The notes under the pieces are model-generated. The model was not told where the DNA came from, made no database searches, and was given only the letters and a program-made list of their open reading frames with translations. A stretch of 64,000 nucleotides of DNA, taken from Microbispora sp. H11081. GTDB lineage: Bacteria > Actinomycetota > Actinomycetes > Streptosporangiales > Streptosporangiaceae. Made by a program: the position numbers and the translations under genes. Shown piece by piece: positions 42,801 through 50,342 of this stretch. The first letter of the stretch is position 1. Every line of letters starts with the position of its first letter. The stretch lies in assembly GCF_012999535.1 (NCBI RefSeq), contig NZ_JABBWV010000012.1:62001-126000 (forward strand), written 5' to 3'.

Positions 42801-43485
42801 CGCCGGAGGCCGGGTCCTCGCCGCGGCGCCCGTCGACGGTGCGTACGGGCCCGTCCGGGTGTGGGACCTGTCCAGCGGTGCGGAGGTCTCCGTGCCGCGC
42901 AGGAGCGGATGGGACGTCATGGCGGTCGGTCCCGGCGGCCGGGTCCTCGCGATCGGCGGGCGGGACGCCGCCCTGGTCGACCTGACCGCGGGCACGGTCA
43001 CCGGCCGTCCCTTCGGCCCGGTGCTCGACGGCGTGCGGTCGATCGCCTTCAGCCCGGACGGCGCGACGATCGCCACCGGCTTCCACGAGGCGGGCGTGGG
43101 CCTGTGGGACGCGCGCACACTGCGGCGGACCGGCACGCTCGCGCCGGAGAAGGGCCGGTTCGACGACGTCGTGGCGCTCGCCTACGCGCCCGGCGGGCGG
43201 CTGATCGCCACCGGGGGCACGAGCGGTGAGGTCCGCCTCTGGGACGCCGCCTTCCGGTCGCCGCTCGGCCTGCCGTACGCCGTCCACATCGGCCCGGTGC
43301 TCGCGCTCGCCTTCGCCGCCGACGGGCGGCACCTCTACAGCGCGGGCAGGGACGGGACCCTGCGGCGCTACACGGCCGACCCGGACCTCGCGGCGGCGGA
43401 GGTCTGCTCGCGGGCCGGCGGCTCCCTGGGTGAAGACGACTGGCGGCGCCTCGTGCCTGAGGCGCCCTACCGGAAGGTGTGCTGA
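39874..43485 (+). CDS. Ser/Thr protein kinase fused to nSTAND-like middle region and WD40 propeller
   Basis: 1203 residues. Kinase domain 1-285: GEGGQG loop (23-28), K44, HRDLKPDN (from 137) and DFG (156-158). A Glu-Gly-Thr-Arg repeat linker follows. Residues about 330-500 (LTPADQALVPRIMLRMV, AALLRAWPRLHGWVDAERAG) resemble the region between the NTPase and WD40 parts of nSTAND proteins, with no NTPase present. One membrane helix (RRRRRLTAVLAVLVVVAGAS) precedes a WD40-like propeller (about 590-1170) with repeats such as FGPDGRTLAVGKGGDVRFWD. Probably a membrane-bound sensor kinase with an external propeller. ATG with GGGAGG upstream. Confidence 0.93.
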   Translation: MATVLLPGDPRRIGGYWLAGRLGEGGQGVVYEAYDEAGQRVAVKVLRAAGGAQDEQARARFAKEVDAARRVAPFCTARVVFADLEGPRPYIVSEFVAGPSLRAAVARSGPYGPEELHRLATGIATALAAIHEASVIHRDLKPDNVLIGPDGPRVIDFGIARTADMSLTTTGHVAGTPAFMAPEIVIGARAGPAVDIWAWGAVTLFAATGREPFAGGTTPPSSHGGAPGPPGPALTGVAALLHRILASEPDLTALREPLRGLVARALDKNPEARPDAAALLATLLGHSSPYGRREALLAEGTRTAEGTRRAEGTRRAEGTGPSRTLAPPSLATVAEEAYGALTPADQALVPRIMLRMVAPGEGGDDLPRRVPEDELLDGVVDRETAARVLSGFARADLVVRDGETVALAAAALLRAWPRLHGWVDAERAGLRVQRPLTESARLWDRHGRRPGDLYQGTALETALGWAATTRHHVTLNTLEKAFLDESRALARVRARRRRRLTAVLAVLVVVAGASAGLALDQKASAERQRDVAVARRLAALAETSRSSDPARAMALSVAAWRLAGVPEARAALYSSLAQPLRRVDPPPPVTAGARFDLSGDGRLLAVADAGRAVLWDVTAQRVAGSVQGIGPAPGAVALSPDGRRLAVASGGALRVWDPGSGRPLGPPFGNGALEMAFGPDGRRLAVLAPGRRGQVWDALGGAELLDVRDEPVAGIAVSARHAAVLLEDGRFRLYELAAGRSGGARRLRAPEGGRADAVAFGPDGRTLAVGKGGDVRFWDLSTGRRRGPVLEGASAVWLAYGDGGRLVLTFDRTGIGLWSADDGGLIAYSTPEDTTGMPDIRVAPGAAGGPVLRYLLSGGRVATVDAAAGARSTAVAPSAVAAAFAPGAATLAVAPGRTGPLLWDPAAGVRLGPSLGGVPAGALAFAPDGRALATASRPDGTRASGDAATVSLWNVADGRLLRRFPIAGAASVGGLAAGGRVLAAAPVDGAYGPVRVWDLSSGAEVSVPRRSGWDVMAVGPGGRVLAIGGRDAALVDLTAGTVTGRPFGPVLDGVRSIAFSPDGATIATGFHEAGVGLWDARTLRRTGTLAPEKGRFDDVVALAYAPGGRLIATGGTSGEVRLWDAAFRSPLGLPYAVHIGPVLALAFAADGRHLYSAGRDGTLRRYTADPDLAAAEVCSRAGGSLGEDDWRRLVPEAPYRKVC
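40768..40830. repeat. 18-bp imperfect repeats in the kinase linker
   Basis: Four units coding AEGTR(R/T), built on GGCACCCGTAGGGCAGAA with the last units identical. A length-variable hinge just after the kinase domain. Confidence 0.8.
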
Positions 43486-43490
43486 GAGCT

Positions 43491-44531
43491 ATGAGGATCA
43501 TCCGGCACCTGCTCGCGCGGCTCCTTCGACGGCCCGTCCCGGGGGACGCCCTCGTGGAGATCGAGTCGGTCGAGGTCGATCCCGACCCCGTCTCGATCGG
43601 CGGCGAGGACGCGGCCGAGGTGACCGTCGACGTGGTCACCAGCGGCGGGGCCGCCGAGGTCGAGGGCGGCCTGACGGCCCCGGACGCCTCGCGTGCGCCG
43701 CTGCGCTTCGAGTGCGTGGAGCGCACCCGCTTCGAGGAGCGGTGGCGGGCCAGGCACGCCTTCGGCCGGGACGCGGCGGCGGGCGCCTGGCGCGTCACCG
43801 TCACCGCGGGCGACGCGGCCGAGGAGCGGGAGTTCGAGGTCCGCGTGGGGGACAGGCCGCGGCGGTCGAGGATCGACGGCTTCGGACTGTCGCCCGACCC
43901 GGTCGACGAGGGGAGCGAGCTGACCCTCTCCGGCCGCCTGGAGGCGGCGACCGGCGATGACGACTGGGGCGGCCTTCCCGAGCGCACGGTCGCCCTGCTG
44001 TTCCGGGCCGACGACACGCTCGCACGCAGGGAGGTGGCGCGTGCCGTCACCGGCAGATCGGGCCGGTTCGACGCGACCGTGACGGCGACGGATTCCGGCT
44101 TCTGGTCGGCGGAGTTCCGCGGGTCCGCCGAGGAGGACAAAGCCCGGCTGACCTCCGCGAGGAGCGCCGAGGTCCGCTCTACGGTGCGCTCCGCCGGGGC
44201 CAGGACCATGATCACCTACTCGGCGAAACCCAAGAGCGGCAAGCGGGGCAGGAAGGCGACCCACACCGGCACGCTCCTCGTCCGGGTGGAGCCCGCCGGG
44301 CGGCCCGCCCGGTGGGACCCCCTGCCTCAGCAGCGCGTGCGGCTCTGGTTCGACCCCTCTGGTTCCGGCGGCGATGCCGTACAGGGATCCGCGACGACGG
44401 GGTCGAACGGCGGGTTCACGCTGCGCAAGAAGGTGCCGTCCACGGGCGAATGGCAGGTCCGCTTCGACTCGCAGGCGCCCGCGCAGCGCCGGTCGAGCAA
44501 GTCGCCGGTCCGCAAGCTGACCGCGAGCTGA
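43491..44531 (+). CDS. Uncharacterised beta-sandwich protein downstream of the kinase
   Basis: 346 residues, no family recognised. The sequence is rich in alternating hydrophobic/polar stretches, with several Ig-like units (VEIESVEVDPDPVSIGG; IDGFGLSPDPVDEGSELTLS; GNGGFTLRKK-type turns at the end). No signal peptide, despite a hydrophobic-basic N-terminus (RIIRHLLARLLRRP). The start lies 5 nt after the kinase stop; a GTG at 43479 overlapping that stop is the alternative. The tight spacing suggests co-expression with the kinase, as substrate or partner. Confidence 0.75.
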   Translation: MRIIRHLLARLLRRPVPGDALVEIESVEVDPDPVSIGGEDAAEVTVDVVTSGGAAEVEGGLTAPDASRAPLRFECVERTRFEERWRARHAFGRDAAAGAWRVTVTAGDAAEEREFEVRVGDRPRRSRIDGFGLSPDPVDEGSELTLSGRLEAATGDDDWGGLPERTVALLFRADDTLARREVARAVTGRSGRFDATVTATDSGFWSAEFRGSAEEDKARLTSARSAEVRSTVRSAGARTMITYSAKPKSGKRGRKATHTGTLLVRVEPAGRPARWDPLPQQRVRLWFDPSGSGGDAVQGSATTGSNGGFTLRKKVPSTGEWQVRFDSQAPAQRRSSKSPVRKLTAS

Positions 44532-44704
44532 CCCGCTATCCGGCGTCGGCGGCGCCGTTCGGACGGACGAAGTCATGCGACACGGCGGGCCGTGATGGCG
44601 CCGTCCTCGCCCACCGGCTCCGCGCCTCGTGAAAGGATGATCGGCCCCTGGCGGGTGTCGCCGGGGAACATGGGGACGGGACGCCGACGGAGGGCCTTCG
44701 CGGA

Positions 44705-45370
44705 ATGGCTGTCATTCACCACACCACTCTGACTCCCAGCAAGCTGGAGCTGCTCACGTCGTGGCTCCCCGCCCGGCCCTGGTACCGGCCGGGGCGAGGG
44801 CCGGATCTGAAGAGAGCGGGCGGCTTCCGGCTCGACGACCCAGCGGGCGAGGTCGGGATCGACTTCATGGTGGTCACCGATGTGGCCGGCGACCGGCCGG
44901 TCTCCTACCACGTGCCGCTCACCTATCGGGGGGCGCCGCTGGAGGGAGCCGAGCACGCGCTGATCGGAACGGCCCAGCACGGAGTGCTGGGCCGGCGATG
45001 GGTCTACGACGGGACGCACGACCCGATCCTCGTCGCCCAGCTCGCCGCCCTGTTCAGGGGTGACGCCAAGCCGCAGCACCAGAGCCGGAGCGACACCCCC
45101 GATCCCACCGTGACCAGGAGCTTCACGGGAGATCCCGCCTGGGGGCCGATCCTGTCGAGCAGCACCGACGACGGGCCGCACGGCACCGACATCGTCGTGC
45201 GCACCGCCGCGGACGGCGGGCATGGCGAGCGGCTCGCCATGCGCGTGAATCGTGTCCTGCGGCCCGGCGCGGAGGACTCCGCCGACGCGAGGGGACACAT
45301 CGTGGCCGGTTGGCGCCAGCCGGACGACACGGAGGCACGAGGGGTGTTCGCCGTCGTCAGGGACGTCTGA
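44705..45370 (+). CDS. Maltokinase N-terminal cap-like domain protein
   Basis: 221 residues. IHHTTLTPSKLELLTSWLPA, WYRPGRGPDLKRAGGFRLDD and EVGIDFMVVTD are typical of the stand-alone mak_N_cap domain family, often labelled only as hypothetical or as branching-enzyme-like. The full kinase domain of maltokinase is absent, so catalytic activity is not expected. ATG with GGAGGG 10 nt upstream. A strong terminator follows. Confidence 0.75.
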   Translation: MAVIHHTTLTPSKLELLTSWLPARPWYRPGRGPDLKRAGGFRLDDPAGEVGIDFMVVTDVAGDRPVSYHVPLTYRGAPLEGAEHALIGTAQHGVLGRRWVYDGTHDPILVAQLAALFRGDAKPQHQSRSDTPDPTVTRSFTGDPAWGPILSSSTDDGPHGTDIVVRTAADGGHGERLAMRVNRVLRPGAEDSADARGHIVAGWRQPDDTEARGVFAVVRDV

Positions 45371-45387
45371 CGCCGCTCGTGCTCCGG

Positions 45388-45417
45388 CCGGGGCGGCCCG
45401 GCACCGGGCCGCCCCGG
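45388..45417. terminator. Bidirectional terminator
   Basis: Perfect 13-bp G-C stem with GCAC tetraloop between the convergent genes ending at 45370 and 45479. Confidence 0.85.
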
Positions 45418-45478
45418 GTGCCGGACCACGCCGCCGGACCGTGCTGCCCGACTGTGCTGTCAGACCGGGCGGCCTCAG

Positions 45479-46042
45479 TCAGTCCTTGTGCGACTGCCGC
45501 CAGTCCCGCACGGCGTCGCGGATCTTGTCGAACACGGCGATCGGCGGGCCGGCCAGCATGTTCGCGGCGGCGGACCCACCGGCGCCGGGGTGGGGCCTGG
45601 TCGGCGCGACCCTCTCGGCGGCCCTGACCGCACCGGCCATGCCGCGCAGCCGCTCGGGGGAGATTTCCTGACGCAGGCGGGGGAACTCCTCCCGCTCCTC
45701 GTGCGTCGCGTGGTCCACGACCGCCTTCTCCAGCGCGGCCAGCCGGATGGCGAACTCGGGGTGGTCGACGCCGAGGTCGTACAGGTCGGACAGGGCGTGC
45801 TTGGCCTCGTCCTCCTCGCGCAGCCGGGCCTCGACGACCCCGTCGCCCGCCGTCGACCGCGCCGCCGGGTGCACGACCTGCTCCTCCGCGGCCTCGTGCA
45901 CCGCGAGCAGCCGTACGAGGTCGTTGAACAGCTCACGCTTGCGGTCGCCCTGCGAGGCCGCGACCTCCATGAACATGGTCTTGATCTGTTCGTGCTGCGT
46001 CAGCAGCAGTTCGATGACGTCCTGTTCCTTGGCAGTGGTCAC
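45479..46042 (-). CDS. Hemerythrin HHE-domain protein
   Basis: 187 residues. The four-helix HHE pattern is seen as LLTQHEQIKTMF, LLAVHEAAEEQVVHP, LEKAVVDHATHEEREEFP and the intervening DEAKHALSDLYDL, giving the His/Glu ligands of a di-iron site. Such proteins bind oxygen or respond to nitrosative and oxidative stress. The C-terminus (about 125-187) is Pro/Ala-rich with a short helix. GTG start with AAAGG 8 nt upstream. No operon partner. Confidence 0.9.
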   Translation of the reverse strand: MTTAKEQDVIELLLTQHEQIKTMFMEVAASQGDRKRELFNDLVRLLAVHEAAEEQVVHPAARSTAGDGVVEARLREEDEAKHALSDLYDLGVDHPEFAIRLAALEKAVVDHATHEEREEFPRLRQEISPERLRGMAGAVRAAERVAPTRPHPGAGGSAAANMLAGPPIAVFDKIRDAVRDWRQSHKD

Positions 46043-46180
46043 TGTCGTCGCCTTTCGACTCGGAGACTCGGACCCGCCTGCCCGGGCTCGTCCGCCCTAC
46101 ACCCGCACCTCGCCAGGGCGGTCTCCGTCGAGCGTCGCGCCGCCGCCGAGCGCGGCTCCGCCCGTGCTGGGCGTCCCGGC

Positions 46181-46927
46181 TCAGCTGCGCAGGTAGGAGG
46201 CGCCATTGAGGTCGACGATGGTGCCGCTGGCCCACTCGGCGGCCGGTGACGCCAGATAAAGGACGGCGGCCGCGATCTCCTCGGCCCTCGCCACTCTGCC
46301 GAAGGGGCTCTGGGCCCGGATCTCGTCTCCCCGCGGCGCCTTGAGGTGCTCGTTCGTCATGTCGGTCTCGACGAAGCCGGGTGCCACGGCGGCCACGGCG
46401 ATGCCGAGCGGCGCCAGGGCGACGGCGAGCGACTGGCTCAGCGCGTTGAGGCCCGCCTTGCTCGCCCCGTACGCGGGACTGCCGGGTTCGCCGCGGAAGG
46501 CGCCGCGTGAGGAGATGTTGACGATCCTGCCGCCCGGAGCCATGTGCCTCACCGCGCTCCAGATGACGTTGGCCGGTCCGACGAGATTGACGGCCAGCGT
46601 CTCGCGCCACACCGCCTGCCACTCCTCGTACGAGGTCTCCATGATCGGCTGGGACAGGAAGACGCCCGCGTTGTTGACCAGCACGTCGATGCCGCCGAGG
46701 GCGGCCGCCGCCTCCTCGACCATCCGCCGCGCCTCGCCGGGATCGGCGATGTCGGCCTGGACGACGGCGTGGCCCTCTCCGGGCAGTTCGGCACGGAGCC
46801 GTTCGGCCAGTTCCGGGGAGCCGCGGTGGTGGATGGCGACGCGGTCGCCGGCGGCGGCGAAGGCCACCGCGACCGCCCGTCCGATGCCGCGCGACGCGCC
46901 GGTGACGAGGACTGCCCGGTTACTCAC
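46181..46927 (-). CDS. SDR-family NAD(P)-dependent oxidoreductase
   Basis: 248 residues. Cofactor motif VTGASRGIGRAVAVAFAAAG, NNAG at VLVNNAGVFLS, the Ser of IVNISSRGAF, the Y-x3-K of AYGASKAGLNAL, and PGFVETDM are all in place. It resembles 3-oxoacyl-ACP reductases and would reduce a 3-keto or oxidise a 3-hydroxy compound. It follows the CoA-transferase operon after 54 nt on the same strand, so it may take part in the same degradation route. GTG start. Confidence 0.9.
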   Translation of the reverse strand: MSNRAVLVTGASRGIGRAVAVAFAAAGDRVAIHHRGSPELAERLRAELPGEGHAVVQADIADPGEARRMVEEAAAALGGIDVLVNNAGVFLSQPIMETSYEEWQAVWRETLAVNLVGPANVIWSAVRHMAPGGRIVNISSRGAFRGEPGSPAYGASKAGLNALSQSLAVALAPLGIAVAAVAPGFVETDMTNEHLKAPRGDEIRAQSPFGRVARAEEIAAAVLYLASPAAEWASGTIVDLNGASYLRS

Positions 46928-46981
46928 AGGAGGAGACTAACGTCCGGTCAGTCCTGGTTGTCACGGTGCCCGGCGGTATGT

Positions 46982-47653
46982 CTATTCCGCCGCGCCGAGG
47001 GTGCGCAGGGGGACCTCCAGCCGGGACGCGAGCTCGGCCACGCTCATGCCGTACGTCTCGGTCACCGTGACGCCTTGGCGCCCGATGTGGAAGACGGCGC
47101 GGTCGGTGTAGAGGCGGCTCACGCAGGTGAGGCCGGTGAGGGGATAGGTGCACTCGGGGACGAGCTTGGGCGTGCCGTCCTTGGCGAACAGGGTCATCAT
47201 GACGAACACCTGCTTGGCGCCGGTGGCCAGGTCCATGGCGCCGCCGACGGCGGGGATGGCGTCGGGGGCGCCGGTGTGCCAGTTGGCGAGGTCTCCGCGC
47301 GCGGAGACCTGGAAGGCGCCCAGCACGCACACGTCCAGATGGCCGCCGCGCATCATGGCGAAGGAGTCGGCGTGGTGGAAGTACGACGCGCCCGGCAACT
47401 CGGTGACCGGGATCTTGCCGGCGTTGACGAGGTCGGGGTCGATCTCGTCGCCGTGGGCGGCGGGCCCCATGCCGAGCATGCCGTTCTCGGTGTGCAGGAC
47501 GACCCCGGAGCCGGCCGGGAGGTGGTCGGCGACCGTCGTCGGCTGGCCGATGCCGAGGTTCACGAAAGAACCGGGCGGGATGTCCCTGGCGACGAGCGCG
47601 GCGAGCTCGTCGCGGCCGAGCGGGCCACGGCCGAGGTGTTCCACGGTGCTCAC
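46982..47653 (-). CDS. pcaJ: 3-oxoacid/3-oxoadipate CoA-transferase subunit B
   Basis: 223 residues. The catalytic Glu is in HTENGMLGMGP. VNLGIGQPTTVADHLP, GGHLDVCVLGAFQVSARGDLANW and PKLVPECTYPLTG are typical of PcaJ/ScoB. It pairs with subunit A, whose stop overlaps its GTG start (GTGA). It transfers CoA from succinyl-CoA to a 3-oxoacid. The thiolase upstream suggests 3-oxoadipate, the end of the beta-ketoadipate route for aromatic compounds. The gene symbol rests on that context. Confidence 0.88.
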   Translation of the reverse strand: MSTVEHLGRGPLGRDELAALVARDIPPGSFVNLGIGQPTTVADHLPAGSGVVLHTENGMLGMGPAAHGDEIDPDLVNAGKIPVTELPGASYFHHADSFAMMRGGHLDVCVLGAFQVSARGDLANWHTGAPDAIPAVGGAMDLATGAKQVFVMMTLFAKDGTPKLVPECTYPLTGLTCVSRLYTDRAVFHIGRQGVTVTETYGMSVAELASRLEVPLRTLGAAE

Positions 47654-48330
47654 CGGCTGTCCTCCGTCGCGCTCAGGTCAAGGATCCGGTCGACGTAGAT
47701 GCAGGGGGTGACCACGCTCTCGGGGTCCAGCGCGCCGGTCTCGACGACGTGGCGCACCTGCGCGATCGTCAGCGTCGCGGCGGTCGCCATGACGGGCCCG
47801 AAGTTGCGCGCGGTCTTCCGGTAGACGAGGTTGCCCATCCGGTCGCCGACGTGGGCGCCGATGAGGGCGACGTCCCCCTTGATCGGATATTCGAGCACGT
47901 AATCGCGGCCGTCGATGGTGCGCGTCTCCTTGCCCTCGGCCAGCGGTGTGCCGACCCCGGTGGGACAGTAGAAGGCGCCGATGCCGGCCCCGGCCGCGCG
48001 CATGCGCTCGGCCAGCGTGCCCTGCGGGACGACCTCCAGCTCGATCTTCCCGGCCCGGTAGAGGCCGTCGAAGACCCACGAGTCGCTCTGCCGGGGAAAC
48101 GAGCAGATCATCTTGCGTACCCGCCCCGCGGCCAGCAGCGCCGCCAGCCCGGTGTCGCCGTTGCCGGCGTTGTTGCTCACCACGGTCAGGCCGGTCGCGC
48201 CCTGCCGGATCAGCGCGTCGACGAGCGGGACCGGCATGCCGGCCAGGCCGAAGCCGCCGATGAGGACGGTGGAGCCGTCCGCGACGCCCGCCACCGCCTC
48301 GTCCGGATCGGTGAACACGGCGGCGGTCAT
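47650..48330 (-). CDS. pcaI: 3-oxoacid/3-oxoadipate CoA-transferase subunit A
   Basis: 226 residues. VLIGGFGLAGMPVPLVDALI, VVSNNAGNGDTGLAALL, ELEVVPQGTLAERMRAAGAG and AFYCPTGVGTPLAEGKE are the PcaI/ScoA hallmarks. The start overlaps the thiolase stop (ATGA) and its stop overlaps the subunit B start, so the three genes form a coupled operon. Confidence 0.88.
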   Translation of the reverse strand: MTAAVFTDPDEAVAGVADGSTVLIGGFGLAGMPVPLVDALIRQGATGLTVVSNNAGNGDTGLAALLAAGRVRKMICSFPRQSDSWVFDGLYRAGKIELEVVPQGTLAERMRAAGAGIGAFYCPTGVGTPLAEGKETRTIDGRDYVLEYPIKGDVALIGAHVGDRMGNLVYRKTARNFGPVMATAATLTIAQVRHVVETGALDPESVVTPCIYVDRILDLSATEDSR

Positions 48331-49514
48331 GAGGCGCTCACGTTCTCGAGGACGACGGCCAGGCCCTGGCCGACGCCGATGCAGATGGCGGCCACACCCC
48401 ACCGCAGGCCGCGTTCGCGCAGCACGTGGGCGAGCGTGCCGAGGACGCGCCCGCCCGAGGCGCCCAGCGGGTGGCCGACGGCGATGGCGCCGCCCCTGGT
48501 GTTGACGATCTCGGGATCGATCTTCCAGGCGTCCAGGCACGCCAGCGACTGCACGGCGAACGCCTCGTTGAGCTCGACGGCGCCGACGTCGTCCCAGCCG
48601 ACGCCCGCCCGGCGCAGCGCCTGGTTGGCGGCCTCGACCGGCGCGTACCCGAACATCCGCGGTTCGAGCGCGCACGCGGCGCGGCCCGCGACACGGGCGA
48701 TCGGATCCGCGCCGATCCGGCCCGCGGCGGCCTCCGACCCGAGCACGACCGCCGAGGCGCCGTCGCTCAGCGGGGAGGCGTTGCCGGCCGTGATGGTGCC
48801 GCCGGGGCGGAAGGCCGGTTTGAGCCCGGCGAGGATCTCCGGCGTCGTGCCGGGTCTGATCCCCTCGTCCCTGCTCAGGCCGGCGCCCTCGACCGGGACG
48901 ACCAGGTCGTCGTAGAAGCCGTCGTTCCAGGCCGCGTCGGCCAGCGCGTGCGACCGCGCGGCGAAGGCGTCCTGCCGCTCGCGCGAGATGCCGAACCGCT
49001 CCTGGAGCAGTTCGTTGGCCTCGCCGAGGGAGACCGTCCACTCCTTCGGCATCCGCGGGTTCACCAGCCGCCACCCGAGCGTCGTGGACACGGCGGTCAC
49101 GTCCCCGGCCGGGAAGGCACGCGACGGCTTGGGCAGCACCCAGGGTGCCCGCGTCATCGACTCCACGCCACCGGTGACGACGACGTCGGCGTCGCCGCTC
49201 TCGACGGTCCGCGAACCGATCATGGCGGCGTCGAGGCTCGACCCGCACAGCCGGTTGACCGTGGTGGCCGGCACCGTCACCGGCAGCCCGGCGAGCAGCA
49301 CGGCCATCCGGCCCACGTTGCGGTTGTCCTCGCCCGCGCCGTTGGCGTTGCCCCACACCACGTCGCCGATCTCGGCCGGGTCCAGCCCGGGCAGCCTGGC
49401 CAGCGCGCCGCGTAACGCCGTGGCCGCCAGGTCGTCCGGCCGGACCTCGGCGAGCGCCCCGTTGAACCTGCCGAACGGCGTGCGCGCCGCGGCGTAGACG
49501 AAGGCCGACCCCAT
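48327..49514 (-). CDS. pcaF: Thiolase, beta-ketoadipyl-CoA type
   Basis: 395 residues. Catalytic Cys in VNRLCGSSLDAAM, base His in AVGHPLGASGGRVL, and the second Cys in AAICIGVGQGLAVV show a degradative thiolase. FVYAAARTPFGRFNGALAEV at the N-terminus is common in PcaF. It splits 3-oxoadipyl-CoA into succinyl-CoA and acetyl-CoA. It heads the operon with the CoA-transferase subunits. Two palindromic GTTC...GAAC sites lie just upstream. The genes for the earlier ring-cleavage steps are not in this window. Confidence 0.9.
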   Translation of the reverse strand: MGSAFVYAAARTPFGRFNGALAEVRPDDLAATALRGALARLPGLDPAEIGDVVWGNANGAGEDNRNVGRMAVLLAGLPVTVPATTVNRLCGSSLDAAMIGSRTVESGDADVVVTGGVESMTRAPWVLPKPSRAFPAGDVTAVSTTLGWRLVNPRMPKEWTVSLGEANELLQERFGISRERQDAFAARSHALADAAWNDGFYDDLVVPVEGAGLSRDEGIRPGTTPEILAGLKPAFRPGGTITAGNASPLSDGASAVVLGSEAAAGRIGADPIARVAGRAACALEPRMFGYAPVEAANQALRRAGVGWDDVGAVELNEAFAVQSLACLDAWKIDPEIVNTRGGAIAVGHPLGASGGRVLGTLAHVLRERGLRWGVAAICIGVGQGLAVVLENVSAS

Positions 49515-49528
49515 GACGTTCCCTTCTT

Positions 49529-49562
49529 GTTCGCTATGCGAACACGGGTTCAGAGCGCGAAC
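49529..49562. promoter_or_regulatory. Tandem IclR/PcaR-like operators before the thiolase operon
   Basis: GTTCGCTATGCGAAC (49529-49543, perfect 6-bp arms) and GTTCAGAGCGCGAAC (49548-49562, imperfect). Their form is close to the known PcaR/PcaU operator (GTTCGATAATCGCAC). No IclR gene lies nearby. Confidence 0.6.
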
Positions 49563-49649
49563 GACGCGAGCATAGTCGATCCCGCCGCCGCGCCCCAGGC
49601 TCCGAACCATCCCCGAGCGGGCCACCGGGGCGCGTCCTAACCTGAGGCG

Positions 49650-50273
49650 ATGTCGATCGGGGGCACGGCGGCGTACGACCGCCTCACGGAACTTCCTCCG
49701 CTGGTCCGGCGTGCGGTCGAGGCGGCCCGGCGAGTGGGCTTCGGCCCGTCCTGCCGGCCAGAGCAGGGACGGCTGCTGTACGCGCTGGCGGCAGGCGCCG
49801 AGACGATCGGGGAGACCGGCACCGGGTGCGGTGTGGGCCTGGCCTGGCTGGCCTCCGGCGCGCGGCCCGGGGCCCGGCTGGTCAGCGTCGAACGGGACCG
49901 GCGGCGAGCCTCCCTGGCCGCCGAGGTGTTCGCCGGCCATCCGCGGGTCTCGGTCATCCCCGGCGACTGGCGGGAGATCCACCGGGACGGGCCGTACGAC
50001 CTGCTCGTGCTCGACGGCGGCGGCCAGGGCAAGAACGGCGAGGAGCCGGCCGATCCGCACCGGCTGCTCAGGCCGGGAGGAACGCTGGTCGTCGACGACC
50101 TGACCCCGGCCGGGCACTGGCCGCCGCGGTTCGGCGGCATGGTCGACCAGGCGCGGATGCACTGGCTCGGCCACCCGGGGCTGGACGCGGCGGAGCTCAG
50201 GCTCGCGCCCGACCTGGCCGCGGTCGTGGCCACCCGTCGTTTCCCCGAGACATCCGGCACGGCGGATGGCTGA
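49650..50273 (+). CDS. SAM-dependent O-methyltransferase-like protein
   Basis: 207 residues with a Rossmann methyltransferase core: ETIGETGTGCGVGLAWLASG (motif I), LVSVERDRRRASLAAEVF, YDLLVLDGGGQGKNGEEP and RLLRPGGTLVVDDLTPAG. This matches class I O-methyltransferases of the catechol/caffeoyl type, but the usual metal-binding residues are incomplete, so activity is uncertain. It stands alone, divergent from the thiolase operon, and converges on an AraC regulator. Confidence 0.75.
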   Translation: MSIGGTAAYDRLTELPPLVRRAVEAARRVGFGPSCRPEQGRLLYALAAGAETIGETGTGCGVGLAWLASGARPGARLVSVERDRRRASLAAEVFAGHPRVSVIPGDWREIHRDGPYDLLVLDGGGQGKNGEEPADPHRLLRPGGTLVVDDLTPAGHWPPRFGGMVDQARMHWLGHPGLDAAELRLAPDLAAVVATRRFPETSGTADG

Positions 50274-50342
50274 GCCGGCTCGTGCCGTGGTTCCAGCATG
50301 GCCGGCCGCCTCAAGCAGGGGGATGGACGGGCCGGGACCGCC

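Noticed and set aside
39385-43332. 1315-residue antisense frame opposite the kinase
   Set aside because: Shadow translation of the repetitive high-GC propeller; no motif.
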